A stretch of 64,000 bases of DNA from Planobispora longispora (GTDB lineage Bacteria; Actinomycetota; Actinomycetes; Streptosporangiales; Streptosporangiaceae): positions 1 to 64,000 of the forward strand of contig NZ_BOOH01000069.1 in assembly GCF_016863135.1 (NCBI RefSeq). The letters run 5' to 3'. Positions 1 to 8,349 of the stretch are shown one piece after another. Every line of letters begins with the position of its first letter. The stretch's first letter is position 1. The notes beneath the pieces were generated by a model. It did not search any database, had not been told where the DNA came from, and saw nothing but the letters and a program-made list of their open reading frames with translations. The position numbers and the translations under genes were made by a program.

Positions 1-1035
1 GACGATGGCCACCGGGATGAGACCGGTCCAGATCACCGCGAGGAGCCACAGGGCCGGTCCGGTGATCAGGAGGACGACATAGCCCGCGAAGGCGGACAGC
101 GGCCAGGCGACCTGGCGGCGCCCGGCGGCGTCGGCCCGGCGGAAGCGCAGGATCTGGGAGGCCATGGCCACGACCACGAAGAACAGCAGGAAATTCTGGG
201 CGGCCTTGTGCGCCATGACGTAGTAGGGGGCGAGCGCCTCCACCGCGAACGGGCTGGGGATCGGCCGCGGCACGGGCAGGCCCGCCGGCGACGTCGGGCG
301 GGCGACCATGAGCGCCGCCCCCAGGACCGACGTGGTCACGGCCAGCGCCGCGAACGGCCGCCAGCGCGCCGAGGGGAGGCGGCCGTCGGGGGAGTAGAGC
401 GGGAGCAGGACGGCCAGCAGCAGGCCGCCGCCGGCCCAGCCCACGACCCAGATCGCGCGCAGGTACCCGGCGGCGGCGAGATCCCCCGCGGCCATGGCGG
501 ACAGGGCCATGGCCTGGAAGGAGACGCGGATCGCGCAGCTCAGTCCCCCCAGGCACATCAGCCAGCCGGTGATCGCGTGCCCGCGGTGGGCGAGCAGGAA
601 CACCCCCGCCAGGGGGAAGGTCAGGCCCGCCCCGAGATCGGGCATGGCGGGGGCCTCCATCGGCGCCCCGGCGGGAAGCCTCACGGTCAGGACGAGTCCC
701 GCGACGGAGAGCAGGACGGACACGGCGGCCACCGCCACGGACAGGAGCCCCCGGGGAGAGGCCAGGAACGCGGCGAGCACCGAGTCCGGGACGGTCTCCG
801 GGTGGTGGACGGTCACCGGACCGGGGGCGGTCTCGGGACGGGTGGTCGCCGGGACGGGGATCGCAGGGCCGGGGGCGGTCTCCGGATGGACGGTCACCGG
901 GCCGGGGGTGGTCTCCGGAGGGGTGGTCGCCGGGCCGGGGGACGCGGCGCCGGCGGCGTCCGCCCGCGCGAGCTCGTGCCCCACGCCATGGGCGCCGGGA
1001 ACGGCGCGCTCCTGGTCCCCCGTCTGCAGGTGCAT
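1..1035 (-). CDS. Sensor histidine kinase-like membrane protein (N-terminal part, cut by window edge)
   Basis: The frame is open from ATG at 1035 to the left edge (345 residues, no stop), so only the N-terminal part is visible. Residues 38-83 are a Pro/Thr/Val-rich imperfect repeat (PETAPGPVTV-like units) before the first membrane helix. About eight hydrophobic helices follow (near 97-119, 135-150, 155-175, 192-214, 226-246, 274-296, 310-328, 330-345). The segment LYSPDGRLPSARWRP and the later WPL-F motif match the membrane sensor part of the kinase at 2640-4637, so the two are paralogues. Its ATG lies two bases after the stop of the response-regulator gene, so they are almost certainly co-transcribed. 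The kinase core lies outside the window, so the kinase call is by paralogy. Confidence 0.75.
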   Translation of the reverse strand, partial: MHLQTGDQERAVPGAHGVGHELARADAAGAASPGPATTPPETTPGPVTVHPETAPGPAIPVPATTRPETAPGPVTVHHPETVPDSVLAAFLASPRGLLSVAVAAVSVLLSVAGLVLTVRLPAGAPMEAPAMPDLGAGLTFPLAGVFLLAHRGHAITGWLMCLGGLSCAIRVSFQAMALSAMAAGDLAAAGYLRAIWVVGWAGGGLLLAVLLPLYSPDGRLPSARWRPFAALAVTTSVLGAALMVARPTSPAGLPVPRPIPSPFAVEALAPYYVMAHKAAQNFLLFFVVVAMASQILRFRRADAAGRRQVAWPLSAFAGYVVLLITGPALWLLAVIWTGLIPVAIV

Positions 1036-1037
1036 GC

Positions 1038-2540
1038 TTACCTGCCCGGGTCGCCTGGGTTGACCAGACCGGACTCGTACGCCGCGACGACGAGCTGGGC
1101 CCGGTCGAACAGCCCCAGGTGGTCCAGGAGCTTGCCCACCGACACGGCCACGGACTCCTCGGACACCGCGAGGGTCGCCGAGATCTGCCGGTTGGTCAGA
1201 CCGCGGGCGATCAGCTTGAGCAGGTCCAGCTCGGCGTCGCCGAGACCCGCGAGCGCGGGCGGGGCCGCGGGGTCGGTGCGCCCGGCGAAGGCCGAGATGA
1301 GCCGGGTGGTGACGGCGGGGTCGATCAGCGCGTCACCGGCCTGCGCGGCGCGCATCGCGGTGATGAGCTGCTCGGGGGCGGAGGTCTTGAGCACGAAGCC
1401 GCTCACCCCGGCCCGCAGCGCCGAGTAGAGGTTCTCGTCGGTGCCGAACGTGGTCATCATGATCACCTTCGGCGGGTCCTCGTCGGCGAGGATCCGCCGC
1501 GCGGCGGTCAGACCGTCCAGCCGGGGCATCTGGATGTCCATCAGCACCAGGTCGGGCCGGGTCTCGCGGACGAGCACGATCGCCTGCTCCCCGTCCCCGG
1601 CCTCACCGGCGAGCTCGAAGCCCGGCTCGCTCTCCAGCACGACCCGCAGACCGGTGCGGACCAGCGCCTGGTCGTCCACCACGAGGACGCGCAGGAGGGC
1701 GGCCCCGGGGCTCGCGGCGGTCCCGCCGGATCCGGCCGCGGCGGCGGGCGGAGGGGCGGGCCGCTGCGCGGTGACCGGCTGCTCCTTGGGCAGGTCCAGA
1801 TGCGGGGCCTGGGCCAGCATGTCGGACTCCAGCCGCTGGAGCGTGGCGCCGAGGTCCAGCCCCAGCTCGTCGCGGAGCACGGTCCTGGCGCGCCGGAGCG
1901 CTCCCAGCGCGTCGCCCTGCCGGCCGCCCCGGTACAGGGCGAGGGCGAGCAGCCGCCAGCCCTCCTCGCGGAGCGGGTGGGCCGACACGTGCGCCTCCAG
2001 GTCCGCGACCAGGGCCGCGGAGTGACCGAGCGCCAGCCCGGCGTCGGCGCGGCGCTCGACCGCGGTCAGCCGGAGCTCCTCCAGCCGGCCCGACTCGGTC
2101 ACCGCCCACGTCAGGTCGGAGAACTCGGCCAGCGCGGGCCCCCGCCACAGGGAGAGCGCCTCCTCCATGCGCCCCCACACCGTGGCCGGGTCGCCCTCCA
2201 TCTTGACCGTGCTCTCGAAGGTCCAGGAGTCGACCTGGCCGGTCTCGGCGCGCAGCGCGTACCCCGGCGGGGCCGAGACGAGGACCTCCGCCTCCTTGCG
2301 GGGCGCGCGGCCGGGCTCCAGCGCGCGCCGCAGCCGGGAGACGTACCCCTGGATGGTGGACAGCGCCTGGGCCGGGGGCTCGCCCGGCCAGAGCTCGTCG
2401 ATGAGCACGCTCACAGGGACGGCGCGGCCCCGGGCCACGAGAAGCCGGGCCAGCACCGCCATCTGGCGCTGGCCCCCGAGGTCGAGCGCTCTTTCGCCGT
2501 GGCACGCCTGGAACGGTCCTAGAGCATGAAATGTCAGCAT
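1038..2540 (-). CDS. SARP/BTAD activator fused to a NarL-type response regulator
   Basis: Two regulators sit in one chain. I use the ATG at 2540, where the SARP fold begins; an in-frame start at 2588 would add 16 residues, and neither has a strong ribosome site. Numbered from the longer start, residues 17-115 are the OmpR/SARP winged helix and about 120-265 the BTAD helical repeat domain. A Pro/Ala/Gly linker follows (about 270-297). Residues 299-415 are a receiver domain with acidic pair D305-D306, phosphoacceptor D351, T379/T380 and K401. Residues 453-500 are a LuxR-type helix-turn-helix. It therefore has two DNA-binding domains around a phosphorylatable receiver. It lies between two sensor kinase genes on the same strand, so either or both may phosphorylate it. 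Domain assignment is by eye; target genes are unknown. Confidence 0.9.
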   Translation of the reverse strand: MLTFHALGPFQACHGERALDLGGQRQMAVLARLLVARGRAVPVSVLIDELWPGEPPAQALSTIQGYVSRLRRALEPGRAPRKEAEVLVSAPPGYALRAETGQVDSWTFESTVKMEGDPATVWGRMEEALSLWRGPALAEFSDLTWAVTESGRLEELRLTAVERRADAGLALGHSAALVADLEAHVSAHPLREEGWRLLALALYRGGRQGDALGALRRARTVLRDELGLDLGATLQRLESDMLAQAPHLDLPKEQPVTAQRPAPPPAAAAGSGGTAASPGAALLRVLVVDDQALVRTGLRVVLESEPGFELAGEAGDGEQAIVLVRETRPDLVLMDIQMPRLDGLTAARRILADEDPPKVIMMTTFGTDENLYSALRAGVSGFVLKTSAPEQLITAMRAAQAGDALIDPAVTTRLISAFAGRTDPAAPPALAGLGDAELDLLKLIARGLTNRQISATLAVSEESVAVSVGKLLDHLGLFDRAQLVVAAYESGLVNPGDPGR

Positions 2541-2639
2541 CGCAGGTGTAAGGGTACGGCTACCTGGACTAACGACATACGGCAACATTCACCATCGTTC
2601 ATTCCCTGTGATGAAACAGGCTGTAACGGATGTATCGCA

Positions 2640-4637
2640 TCAGGCGGGGACGAAGGAGTCGGTGGCCGGTCCCCCCTCCAGGACCAACGGCAGCACCGCC
2701 TCGACCGTCGTGCCCCCGCCGGGCGGCGATGTGATCAGGCAGGTGCCGCCGAGCTCGGCCGCCCTCTCGCGCATCGAGGCCAGCCCGACCCCGGAGCGCC
2801 GCTCCTGCGGCACGCCCACCCCGTCGTCGCTCACCCGGACGACGAGATGCTCGCCCCGTTCCAGCGCGACCCGCACGGTGGTGGCCGCGGCGTGCTTGCG
2901 GACGTTGGTGAGCGCCTCCTGGACGATCCGGTAGGCGGCCACCTCGGTGGCGGCCGGCAGGCCGGCCAGGTCGCCGTCCGCCTCGACCGCGACGCCCGGT
3001 CCCGCCATCTCCGCGATCGCCCCGGCCAGTCCGAGGTCGTCCAGGGCCGGGGGGCGCAGGCCGTACACCAGCTGCCTGATGTCGCCGGTCACGCTGTCCA
3101 TGCCGGAGCGGAGCCCGTCGAGCAGGCGCTCGGCGTTCTCCGGGGAGGCGTGCAGGTAGTGCCGGGCCGCGTTGATGGACATGGCCATGCCGCTGAGCGA
3201 CTGGCCCAGGCCGTCGTGGAGGTCGCGGCGGAGGCGGCGGCGTTCCTCCTCGCGGGCGGCGATGATCCGCTCCCGTGAGTGGCGCAGCGCGGCGACCAGC
3301 CGGACCGCGTGCGCGGAGTCGGCGATGTACGGCGTGAGCGCGGCGATGACCCGCTCGTTGTGGGCGGCCGGCAGCCGCCGGGTCCCCGGAGGGCCGACGA
3401 GCAGGTGGCCGACCGGCTCGCCGTGCCAGACCAGGGGGATCTCGCGAGCCGTCTCACCGAGATCGCCCACGGTCGTCCGGACGGGCCGCCCGTCGGGGAA
3501 GCGCACCGCCACCCCCGTGACGGAGAGCCCTTCGCGCAGCACCTCCAGGGCCGCGGGCAGCCCCTCGGCGGGATCGGTGCGCTGCAGTCGCCGGCGCAGT
3601 TCCCCGGCCAGGGTCACGGGGTCGCCCTTGCTGCCGTAGAGCAACCGGTCGGCGCCGCGCTGCAGGATCCGGCGGAGCGGGTGGAAGAAGGCGCCGGCGC
3701 AGAGCGCGGCGAGCAGGCCGCCGACCCGGTCCACGCCCGACAGGAACAGGCTGGAGGCCGCGCCCACCGCCACGTAGACGCCGCCGATCACACCGACGAG
3801 GCCCGCGCCGACCAGCGCGCGGGTGATCAGGGTGTCGATGTCGTAGAGCCCGTGCCGCAGGATCGCGAACGCGATGGCGGCCGGGATCAGCGGGATGGTG
3901 AACGAGGCGAGCCACCAGATCGGGCCGCCCACCACCCACGGGACGAGCAGGCCCGCGAACGCGAACAGGGGCCAGACGATCCGCCGCCGCTCGACCGGGT
4001 CCCCGCGGTGGAAGCGCACCGCCAGCGAGACGAACGCCAGCGCCATCGCCGCGTTCATCGACCACTGCAGGGTCTGCGTGAAGGGCTTGGAGTACGGGGT
4101 CGCGTCCAGGGCCATGAGCAGTGCCCGCACGACGTTCAGCCCCTGCACCAGGCAGGCGAAGACGACCAGCGGCCGCCACCGGGGCGAGGGGAGGCGGCCG
4201 GTCGGGTAGAGCAGGGGCAGCGCCACGCCGAGCAGGAGCGTGGCCAGGATCCAGCTCAGGCTGACGACCAGGCCCAGGGACGGGGAGGCCTCGATGATGT
4301 GGACGTGGGGGGACGGGGCCTCCAGCCGGACGACGTTGATCGTCAGGATGTTGACCGCGCAGGCCAGGCCGCCCACCGCCAGCAGCCAGCCGATGGGCAG
4401 CCGCGGCCGGCGGAAGATCAGCAACGCGCCGAAGATCGGGAAGGCGGTGCCCGCCATGTCCTCGGGGGCGAAGGGGAGCGGGGTGTAGTCGGGCTGCGGG
4501 AGCTTCGCCGTCACCACGATGTTGGCGCATTCCAGGGCCACGGAGACGACGGCGATCAGCACGCCGACGAGGCGCATGCGCCCATGCGCCTCCGGCGGAG
4601 GGCTCTCCGGCCCTCGTCTTCCCAGCTCGCGCGCCAC
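2640..4637 (-). CDS. Sensor histidine kinase (HisKA_3 type) with multi-helix membrane sensor
   Basis: A 665-residue two-component kinase. The GTG at 4637 is preceded by GGAGGGG at good spacing. About ten hydrophobic segments occupy residues 22-335. A GAF-like region may occupy 340-445. A HisKA_3 dimerisation domain holds RRDLHDGLGQ with phospho-acceptor His474. The HATPase_c domain follows with EALTNVRKHA (N box) and DDGVG and GVGLASM (G boxes). Such kinases pair with NarL/LuxR receivers, which fits the regulator 51 bases downstream. Transcription order is this kinase, the fused regulator, then a second paralogous kinase. The signal is unknown; many membrane helices suggest a membrane-soluble ligand or membrane state, which is inference. 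Confidence 0.93.
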   Translation of the reverse strand: MARELGRRGPESPPPEAHGRMRLVGVLIAVVSVALECANIVVTAKLPQPDYTPLPFAPEDMAGTAFPIFGALLIFRRPRLPIGWLLAVGGLACAVNILTINVVRLEAPSPHVHIIEASPSLGLVVSLSWILATLLLGVALPLLYPTGRLPSPRWRPLVVFACLVQGLNVVRALLMALDATPYSKPFTQTLQWSMNAAMALAFVSLAVRFHRGDPVERRRIVWPLFAFAGLLVPWVVGGPIWWLASFTIPLIPAAIAFAILRHGLYDIDTLITRALVGAGLVGVIGGVYVAVGAASSLFLSGVDRVGGLLAALCAGAFFHPLRRILQRGADRLLYGSKGDPVTLAGELRRRLQRTDPAEGLPAALEVLREGLSVTGVAVRFPDGRPVRTTVGDLGETAREIPLVWHGEPVGHLLVGPPGTRRLPAAHNERVIAALTPYIADSAHAVRLVAALRHSRERIIAAREEERRRLRRDLHDGLGQSLSGMAMSINAARHYLHASPENAERLLDGLRSGMDSVTGDIRQLVYGLRPPALDDLGLAGAIAEMAGPGVAVEADGDLAGLPAATEVAAYRIVQEALTNVRKHAAATTVRVALERGEHLVVRVSDDGVGVPQERRSGVGLASMRERAAELGGTCLITSPPGGGTTVEAVLPLVLEGGPATDSFVPA

Positions 4638-4706
4638 CCGACCCCTCCGTATGCAGACGCTAGAGGGACATTAGCCGGGATAGGCGAATGTTCAATCAAC
4701 AAGCGC

Positions 4707-5948
4707 TCAATGTGATGTTGATTCCGCGAGGCCCCGTGCCGTCGCCGTACGGCGACGCAGCGCCGGGCCGATCATCAGCAGGCCGCCGGCGGCCACCAGC
4801 TCGATCACGCCGACGGACAGCCACAGGGCGGTGGGGCCGGCCTCCAGGAGCCGGGTGCCGAGCAGCGGCGCCAGCATGGCCCCGGCCGACCAGGAGAGGC
4901 CGAACATGCCCGAGTAGCGGCCGCGCAGGTGGGCGGGGGCGAGCGCGGCCACGATGGCGCCGGGGATGCCCGCGGTGACGATCTCGCCCAGCGTCCAGAC
5001 GACCACGGTGGCGGCGTACCCGGCGACGCTGGAGACGACGGCGTTCAGCGCGAAGCCCACGCCGATCACCGCGTACCCGATCGCCAGCGTCGTGCTGTGG
5101 TCCCGCTTGCCGAGCCAGTCGCCGGTCAGCGGCTGGATCAGCACGATCAGGATGCCGTTGACCGCCATGATCAGTCCGTAGTCGACCTTGCCGAAGCCCG
5201 CCCCGGTCATCGCCAGCGGCAGGGTCGTGAACGCCTGGGTGTAGACCACGCTGGAGAGCGTGCAGATCACGATGTAGGCGACCATCAGCCGGTCCCGGAG
5301 CACCGCGCCGAACCCGCCGCCCGCGGCGCCCTCCCGCCCGCCGGGCTCGGGCCGGGTCTCCGGGACCGCCCGCCACACCAGCAGGCCGAAGACCAGCGCG
5401 GTGGCCGCGTTGAACCAGAACATCCAGCCGTGGCCCGCCTCGGCCAGCCAGCCGCCGATCACCATCGCCACGGCGAAGCCCAGGTTCAGCGCCCAGAACA
5501 GCAGGCCGTAGGCGCGCGGCCGGTCCCCGGGCGGGACCAGGTCGGCCACCAGCGCGGTGGACGCGGGGCGGTAGGCGTCGATCGTCAGGCCGAGCACGAA
5601 CATCGCCGCCACGATCGCCGCCGGCGAGGTGCTCGCCCCCAGCGCGACCATGGTCACGGCGGTGGCGACCATGCCGCCGGTCAATGTGATCCGCCGTCCG
5701 AACCGGTCGGCCAGCCAGCCCGCCAGGACCTGGGAGATCAGCGAGCCGACCCCGAAGACCGCCATCACCGCGCCCGCCGTGGCCAGGGACATGCCCCGCG
5801 CCTGGGTCAGGTAGACGCCGATGAACGGCTCGACCATCATGCCGACCCGGTTGACCAGCGTCCCGGTCCACAGAGCCCAGAACGCCCGGGGGAGTCCGCC
5901 GATCTTCGATTGCAGGAACGTGGGTCTGGTGAGGGTCGAGCTCGTCAT
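4707..5948 (-). CDS. MFS transporter (drug efflux type)
   Basis: A 413-residue major facilitator protein with about twelve hydrophobic helices. The loop between helices 2 and 3 carries the MFS signature GWLADRFGRR near residue 80. The N-terminal half resembles the MDR/H+ antiporter family (NRVGMMVEPFIGVYLTQARG). The C-terminus is short and polar. It is transcribed divergently from an ArsR-type regulator whose start is 48 bases away, which is the usual arrangement of an efflux pump controlled by its neighbour. Substrate cannot be read from the sequence. The gap to the upstream kinase gene (4638-4706) shows nothing notable. Confidence 0.88.
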   Translation of the reverse strand: MTSSTLTRPTFLQSKIGGLPRAFWALWTGTLVNRVGMMVEPFIGVYLTQARGMSLATAGAVMAVFGVGSLISQVLAGWLADRFGRRITLTGGMVATAVTMVALGASTSPAAIVAAMFVLGLTIDAYRPASTALVADLVPPGDRPRAYGLLFWALNLGFAVAMVIGGWLAEAGHGWMFWFNAATALVFGLLVWRAVPETRPEPGGREGAAGGGFGAVLRDRLMVAYIVICTLSSVVYTQAFTTLPLAMTGAGFGKVDYGLIMAVNGILIVLIQPLTGDWLGKRDHSTTLAIGYAVIGVGFALNAVVSSVAGYAATVVVWTLGEIVTAGIPGAIVAALAPAHLRGRYSGMFGLSWSAGAMLAPLLGTRLLEAGPTALWLSVGVIELVAAGGLLMIGPALRRRTATARGLAESTSH

Positions 5949-5995
5949 GGGGACCAGGGTGGACAGGCCTCCGGAAGAGTGCGAATCTTTTAGGT

Positions 5996-6994
5996 GTGAC
6001 TAAAGAGTCGGGTGGGTTCGAGAAGAAGTCCTGCCATGTGGAGTGGGTCTTCGCCCCCGACGACGTGGCCCGCATCCGCTTCGCCTTCTCGCCGATCTGG
6101 GAGCTGGTCGCCAGCCTGCGCACGCTGCGCGACCCCGCCCGGCGCTCGCTCCACCTGCCCTGGGTGCGCGCCGTACGGCCCCGCCTGGCGGGCCTGGACC
6201 TGTCCGAGCTGTTCGCGCTGGTCCCCACCAGCGGCTACCTCGTCGACTTCGTGACCCCCACCCCCGACACGCCGGTGCCCGACTTCGCCGCCGAGCTGGA
6301 CCGGGTACGGCGCACGCCGCCCGAGCGGGCCGCCGCCGAAGCGGGCTGGGTCTCCGGGGCCGCCCCGCGGATCGTCGAGAGGTTCCAGGCCGACCCCGAG
6401 GCCGGGGTGGCGAGAGTCGCCGACACCCTCCAGCGCTACTGGGAGGTGGCCTTCGCCGAGTTCTGGCCGCGCGTCCACGGGCTGCTGGAGGGAGAGGTGA
6501 CGCGCCGCGCCCGGCAGCTGGCCGCGGGCGGGGCCCGGGAGCTCTTCGCCGACCTCCACCCGAACGTCAGCTGGCGCGGCGACCGGCTCGCGGTCGTGCG
6601 GAACTGGGAATACTCCGCCCCCATCGGCGGCGACGGACTGGTGCTCGTGCCGACCGCCTTCTGGTGGCCGGACACGGCCGTGATGGTCGAGCCGTACCAG
6701 CCGATGCTCGTCTACCCCGCCACCGGGATCGGCACCCTGTGGACCGAGGGCCCGCCGCCCGCGCCCGGGGCCCTGGCCGCGCTGGTCGGCAAGACGCGCG
6801 CGCAGATCCTCACCGCCCTGGCCGACCCCTCGACCACCTCCGGCCTGGCCCGGCGGATGGAGCTCACCCCCGGCGCGGTCAGCCAGCATCTGACCGTCCT
6901 GGCCGGCGGCGGCCTGGTGACCCGGCGGCGGATGGGCCGCGAGGTCCTCTACAGCCGGACCCCGGTCGGCGACTCCCTGGTCTGCGCGGTGTAG
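5996..6994 (+). CDS. DUF5937 / ArsR-family transcriptional regulator
   Basis: 332 residues from GTG 5996. An alternative GTG at 6038 lies after GAGAAGAAG and fits the usual family start, so the first 14 residues are doubtful. Residues 15-245 match the DUF5937 sensor-like region of actinobacterial ArsR proteins (VEWVFAPDDVARIRFAFSP). A C-terminal winged helix (about 262-332) contains TSGLARRMELTPGAVSQHL, a canonical ArsR recognition helix, and a wing with RRRMGREVLYSRTP. No metal-binding cysteines are seen at the helix, so the ligand is probably organic. It is divergent from the MFS gene and probably represses it. Its 3' end overlaps the end of the convergent terpene-synthase-like gene by 46 bases. 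Confidence 0.86.
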   Translation: MTKESGGFEKKSCHVEWVFAPDDVARIRFAFSPIWELVASLRTLRDPARRSLHLPWVRAVRPRLAGLDLSELFALVPTSGYLVDFVTPTPDTPVPDFAAELDRVRRTPPERAAAEAGWVSGAAPRIVERFQADPEAGVARVADTLQRYWEVAFAEFWPRVHGLLEGEVTRRARQLAAGGARELFADLHPNVSWRGDRLAVVRNWEYSAPIGGDGLVLVPTAFWWPDTAVMVEPYQPMLVYPATGIGTLWTEGPPPAPGALAALVGKTRAQILTALADPSTTSGLARRMELTPGAVSQHLTVLAGGGLVTRRRMGREVLYSRTPVGDSLVCAV

Positions 6995-8097
6995 GAACCG
7001 GCCTCCAGGAGCCGTTCCAGGCTGGCGCGCGAGACGGTCAGGAAGGCGCAGGTCACCCGGGTCACCTCGGCGGAGGCGGCGAAGTCGAGGCCGCGCCGTT
7101 CCACCAGCGCGGGGACGGCGCGCGCCGCCGTCCACAGCTCCTCCACCCGGGCCACGATCCGCTCGACCGTCCCCGCCAGGGCCCGCTCCTCGGCGGGGAC
7201 GAGCCCGGCCGCCAGGGATTCGCACCAGGCGGCGACGTCGCCGCACGCCTCGGTGACCGCCCGCCACTGCGGGCTCCCGGCGATCGAGGCGGGCACCTCC
7301 ACCCCGAGGCAGGGCTCCAGCAGATCGAGCAGGTAGGTCCCGAAGGCGGCCCTGTCGTACCCGGCGACAGGATGCGCGGCCCGCCGCGCCGCGGACGGCT
7401 CGGCGGGCCGGACCGCGTGGAGCGCGGGGCGCGGGGCGACCGCCGCGAAGGCGGCGTGCGGGGCGGGCCGCAGCGCGGCGTGCTGGGCCGCCAGCCCGGA
7501 CAGGACCCGTTCCCGCCACCCGGCGCTCATGCCGGGAGCCGAGGTCCGCCACAGGTCGGCGAAGGCCCGCTCCACCACATGCGGTCCGGGCTCGCCGTCC
7601 CCGGCCGTCGCGAGCACACCGGCGCGGGCGGCGGGCTCCTCCCGGAAACGGCCCGCCCAGGCCAGCCAGCGCGCGAACAGCGTGACCGAGGGAGTGTCGC
7701 AGCCGGCCAGCGCCCGCCCGGCCAGCCGGTGCACGCCCGCGCCGGGGTCGGCGTCCAGGCCGAGCTCGCGCGACCAGGTGATGACGGCCGCCTCGATCTG
7801 GTGGACCGAGGGGTGCATGGGGCAGGGCGCGCTCATCGCCGCGAGCCGCTCGGTGAGCGGGGCCAGCGCCTCGGGGGAGAGGGCCGGACGGGGAGGCCGG
7901 GACGGGCGGGCGCCGTCGCACGACCCGCCGGCGCGGGGACGCGGCGGGATGGTGACGCCGGGCACGTCCTGCGAGGCGGTGACGCCGGGCACGTCCTGCG
8001 GTGCGGAGACCCCGTACAGGGCGCCCTGCCGCTCGGTGACGCCGGGCGCGCCCGGCGGCGCGGCGGCCCCGGACGGGGCGCGGAACTGGGAGCGCAT
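6949..8097 (-). CDS. Terpene-synthase-like protein lacking both metal-binding motifs
   Basis: 382 residues from ATG 8097, preceded by GGGGGAAG. Residues 1-90 are a Pro/Ala/Gly-rich extension with a 9-residue repeat ending in DVPGVT. From about 91 the layout follows class I bacterial terpene cyclases. FARWLAWAGRFREE (141-154) sits where these enzymes read W-x-FxFDD, and WCESLAAGLVPAEE (291-304) sits where they read WxNDxxSxxKE. The end (about 361-371) resembles the family pattern LExGxY. Both Mg-binding motifs (DDxxD and the NSE triad) are therefore absent, and the stretch after the NSE position looks shortened. Either this is a non-catalytic relative or a decaying gene; the frame is intact over 382 codons. 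Family assignment is from remembered alignments. Confidence 0.65.
   Translation of the reverse strand: MRSQFRAPSGAAAPPGAPGVTERQGALYGVSAPQDVPGVTASQDVPGVTIPPRPRAGGSCDGARPSRPPRPALSPEALAPLTERLAAMSAPCPMHPSVHQIEAAVITWSRELGLDADPGAGVHRLAGRALAGCDTPSVTLFARWLAWAGRFREEPAARAGVLATAGDGEPGPHVVERAFADLWRTSAPGMSAGWRERVLSGLAAQHAALRPAPHAAFAAVAPRPALHAVRPAEPSAARRAAHPVAGYDRAAFGTYLLDLLEPCLGVEVPASIAGSPQWRAVTEACGDVAAWCESLAAGLVPAEERALAGTVERIVARVEELWTAARAVPALVERRGLDFAASAEVTRVTCAFLTVSRASLERLLEAGSYTAQTRESPTGVRL
7951..8000. repeat. Two tandem 23-base identical units, period 27
   Basis: The 23-base unit starting GGTGACGCCGGGCACG occurs at 7951-7973 and again at 7978-8000; a diverged third copy begins near 8036. Translated on the minus strand it gives the repeated 9-residue unit ending DVPGVT in the N-terminal extension of the terpene-synthase-like protein. 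Confidence 0.8.
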
Positions 8098-8349
8098 CGT
8101 CGTCGTCTTCCCCCGGATCGGAACGTCGGCGGCCTTCCGGTCGCGCACTGTCAGGAGTCGTTCACTGTAGGTGCGAACCGGGCCGGTTCCGTGGAGGCAC
8201 GACGGGAAAGACGGGATAGGAGAATGGAGGGGCGCGGCGGGCCCGGTGGGCGTCTCGCCGCCGGGGCTCGTAACGTGTGTGAAACACGCGCCGGGCAGAC
8301 TGGTAGACCACCAGGCGTGTCGCACCGCGCCGGCAACGGAGGAGAGGCC

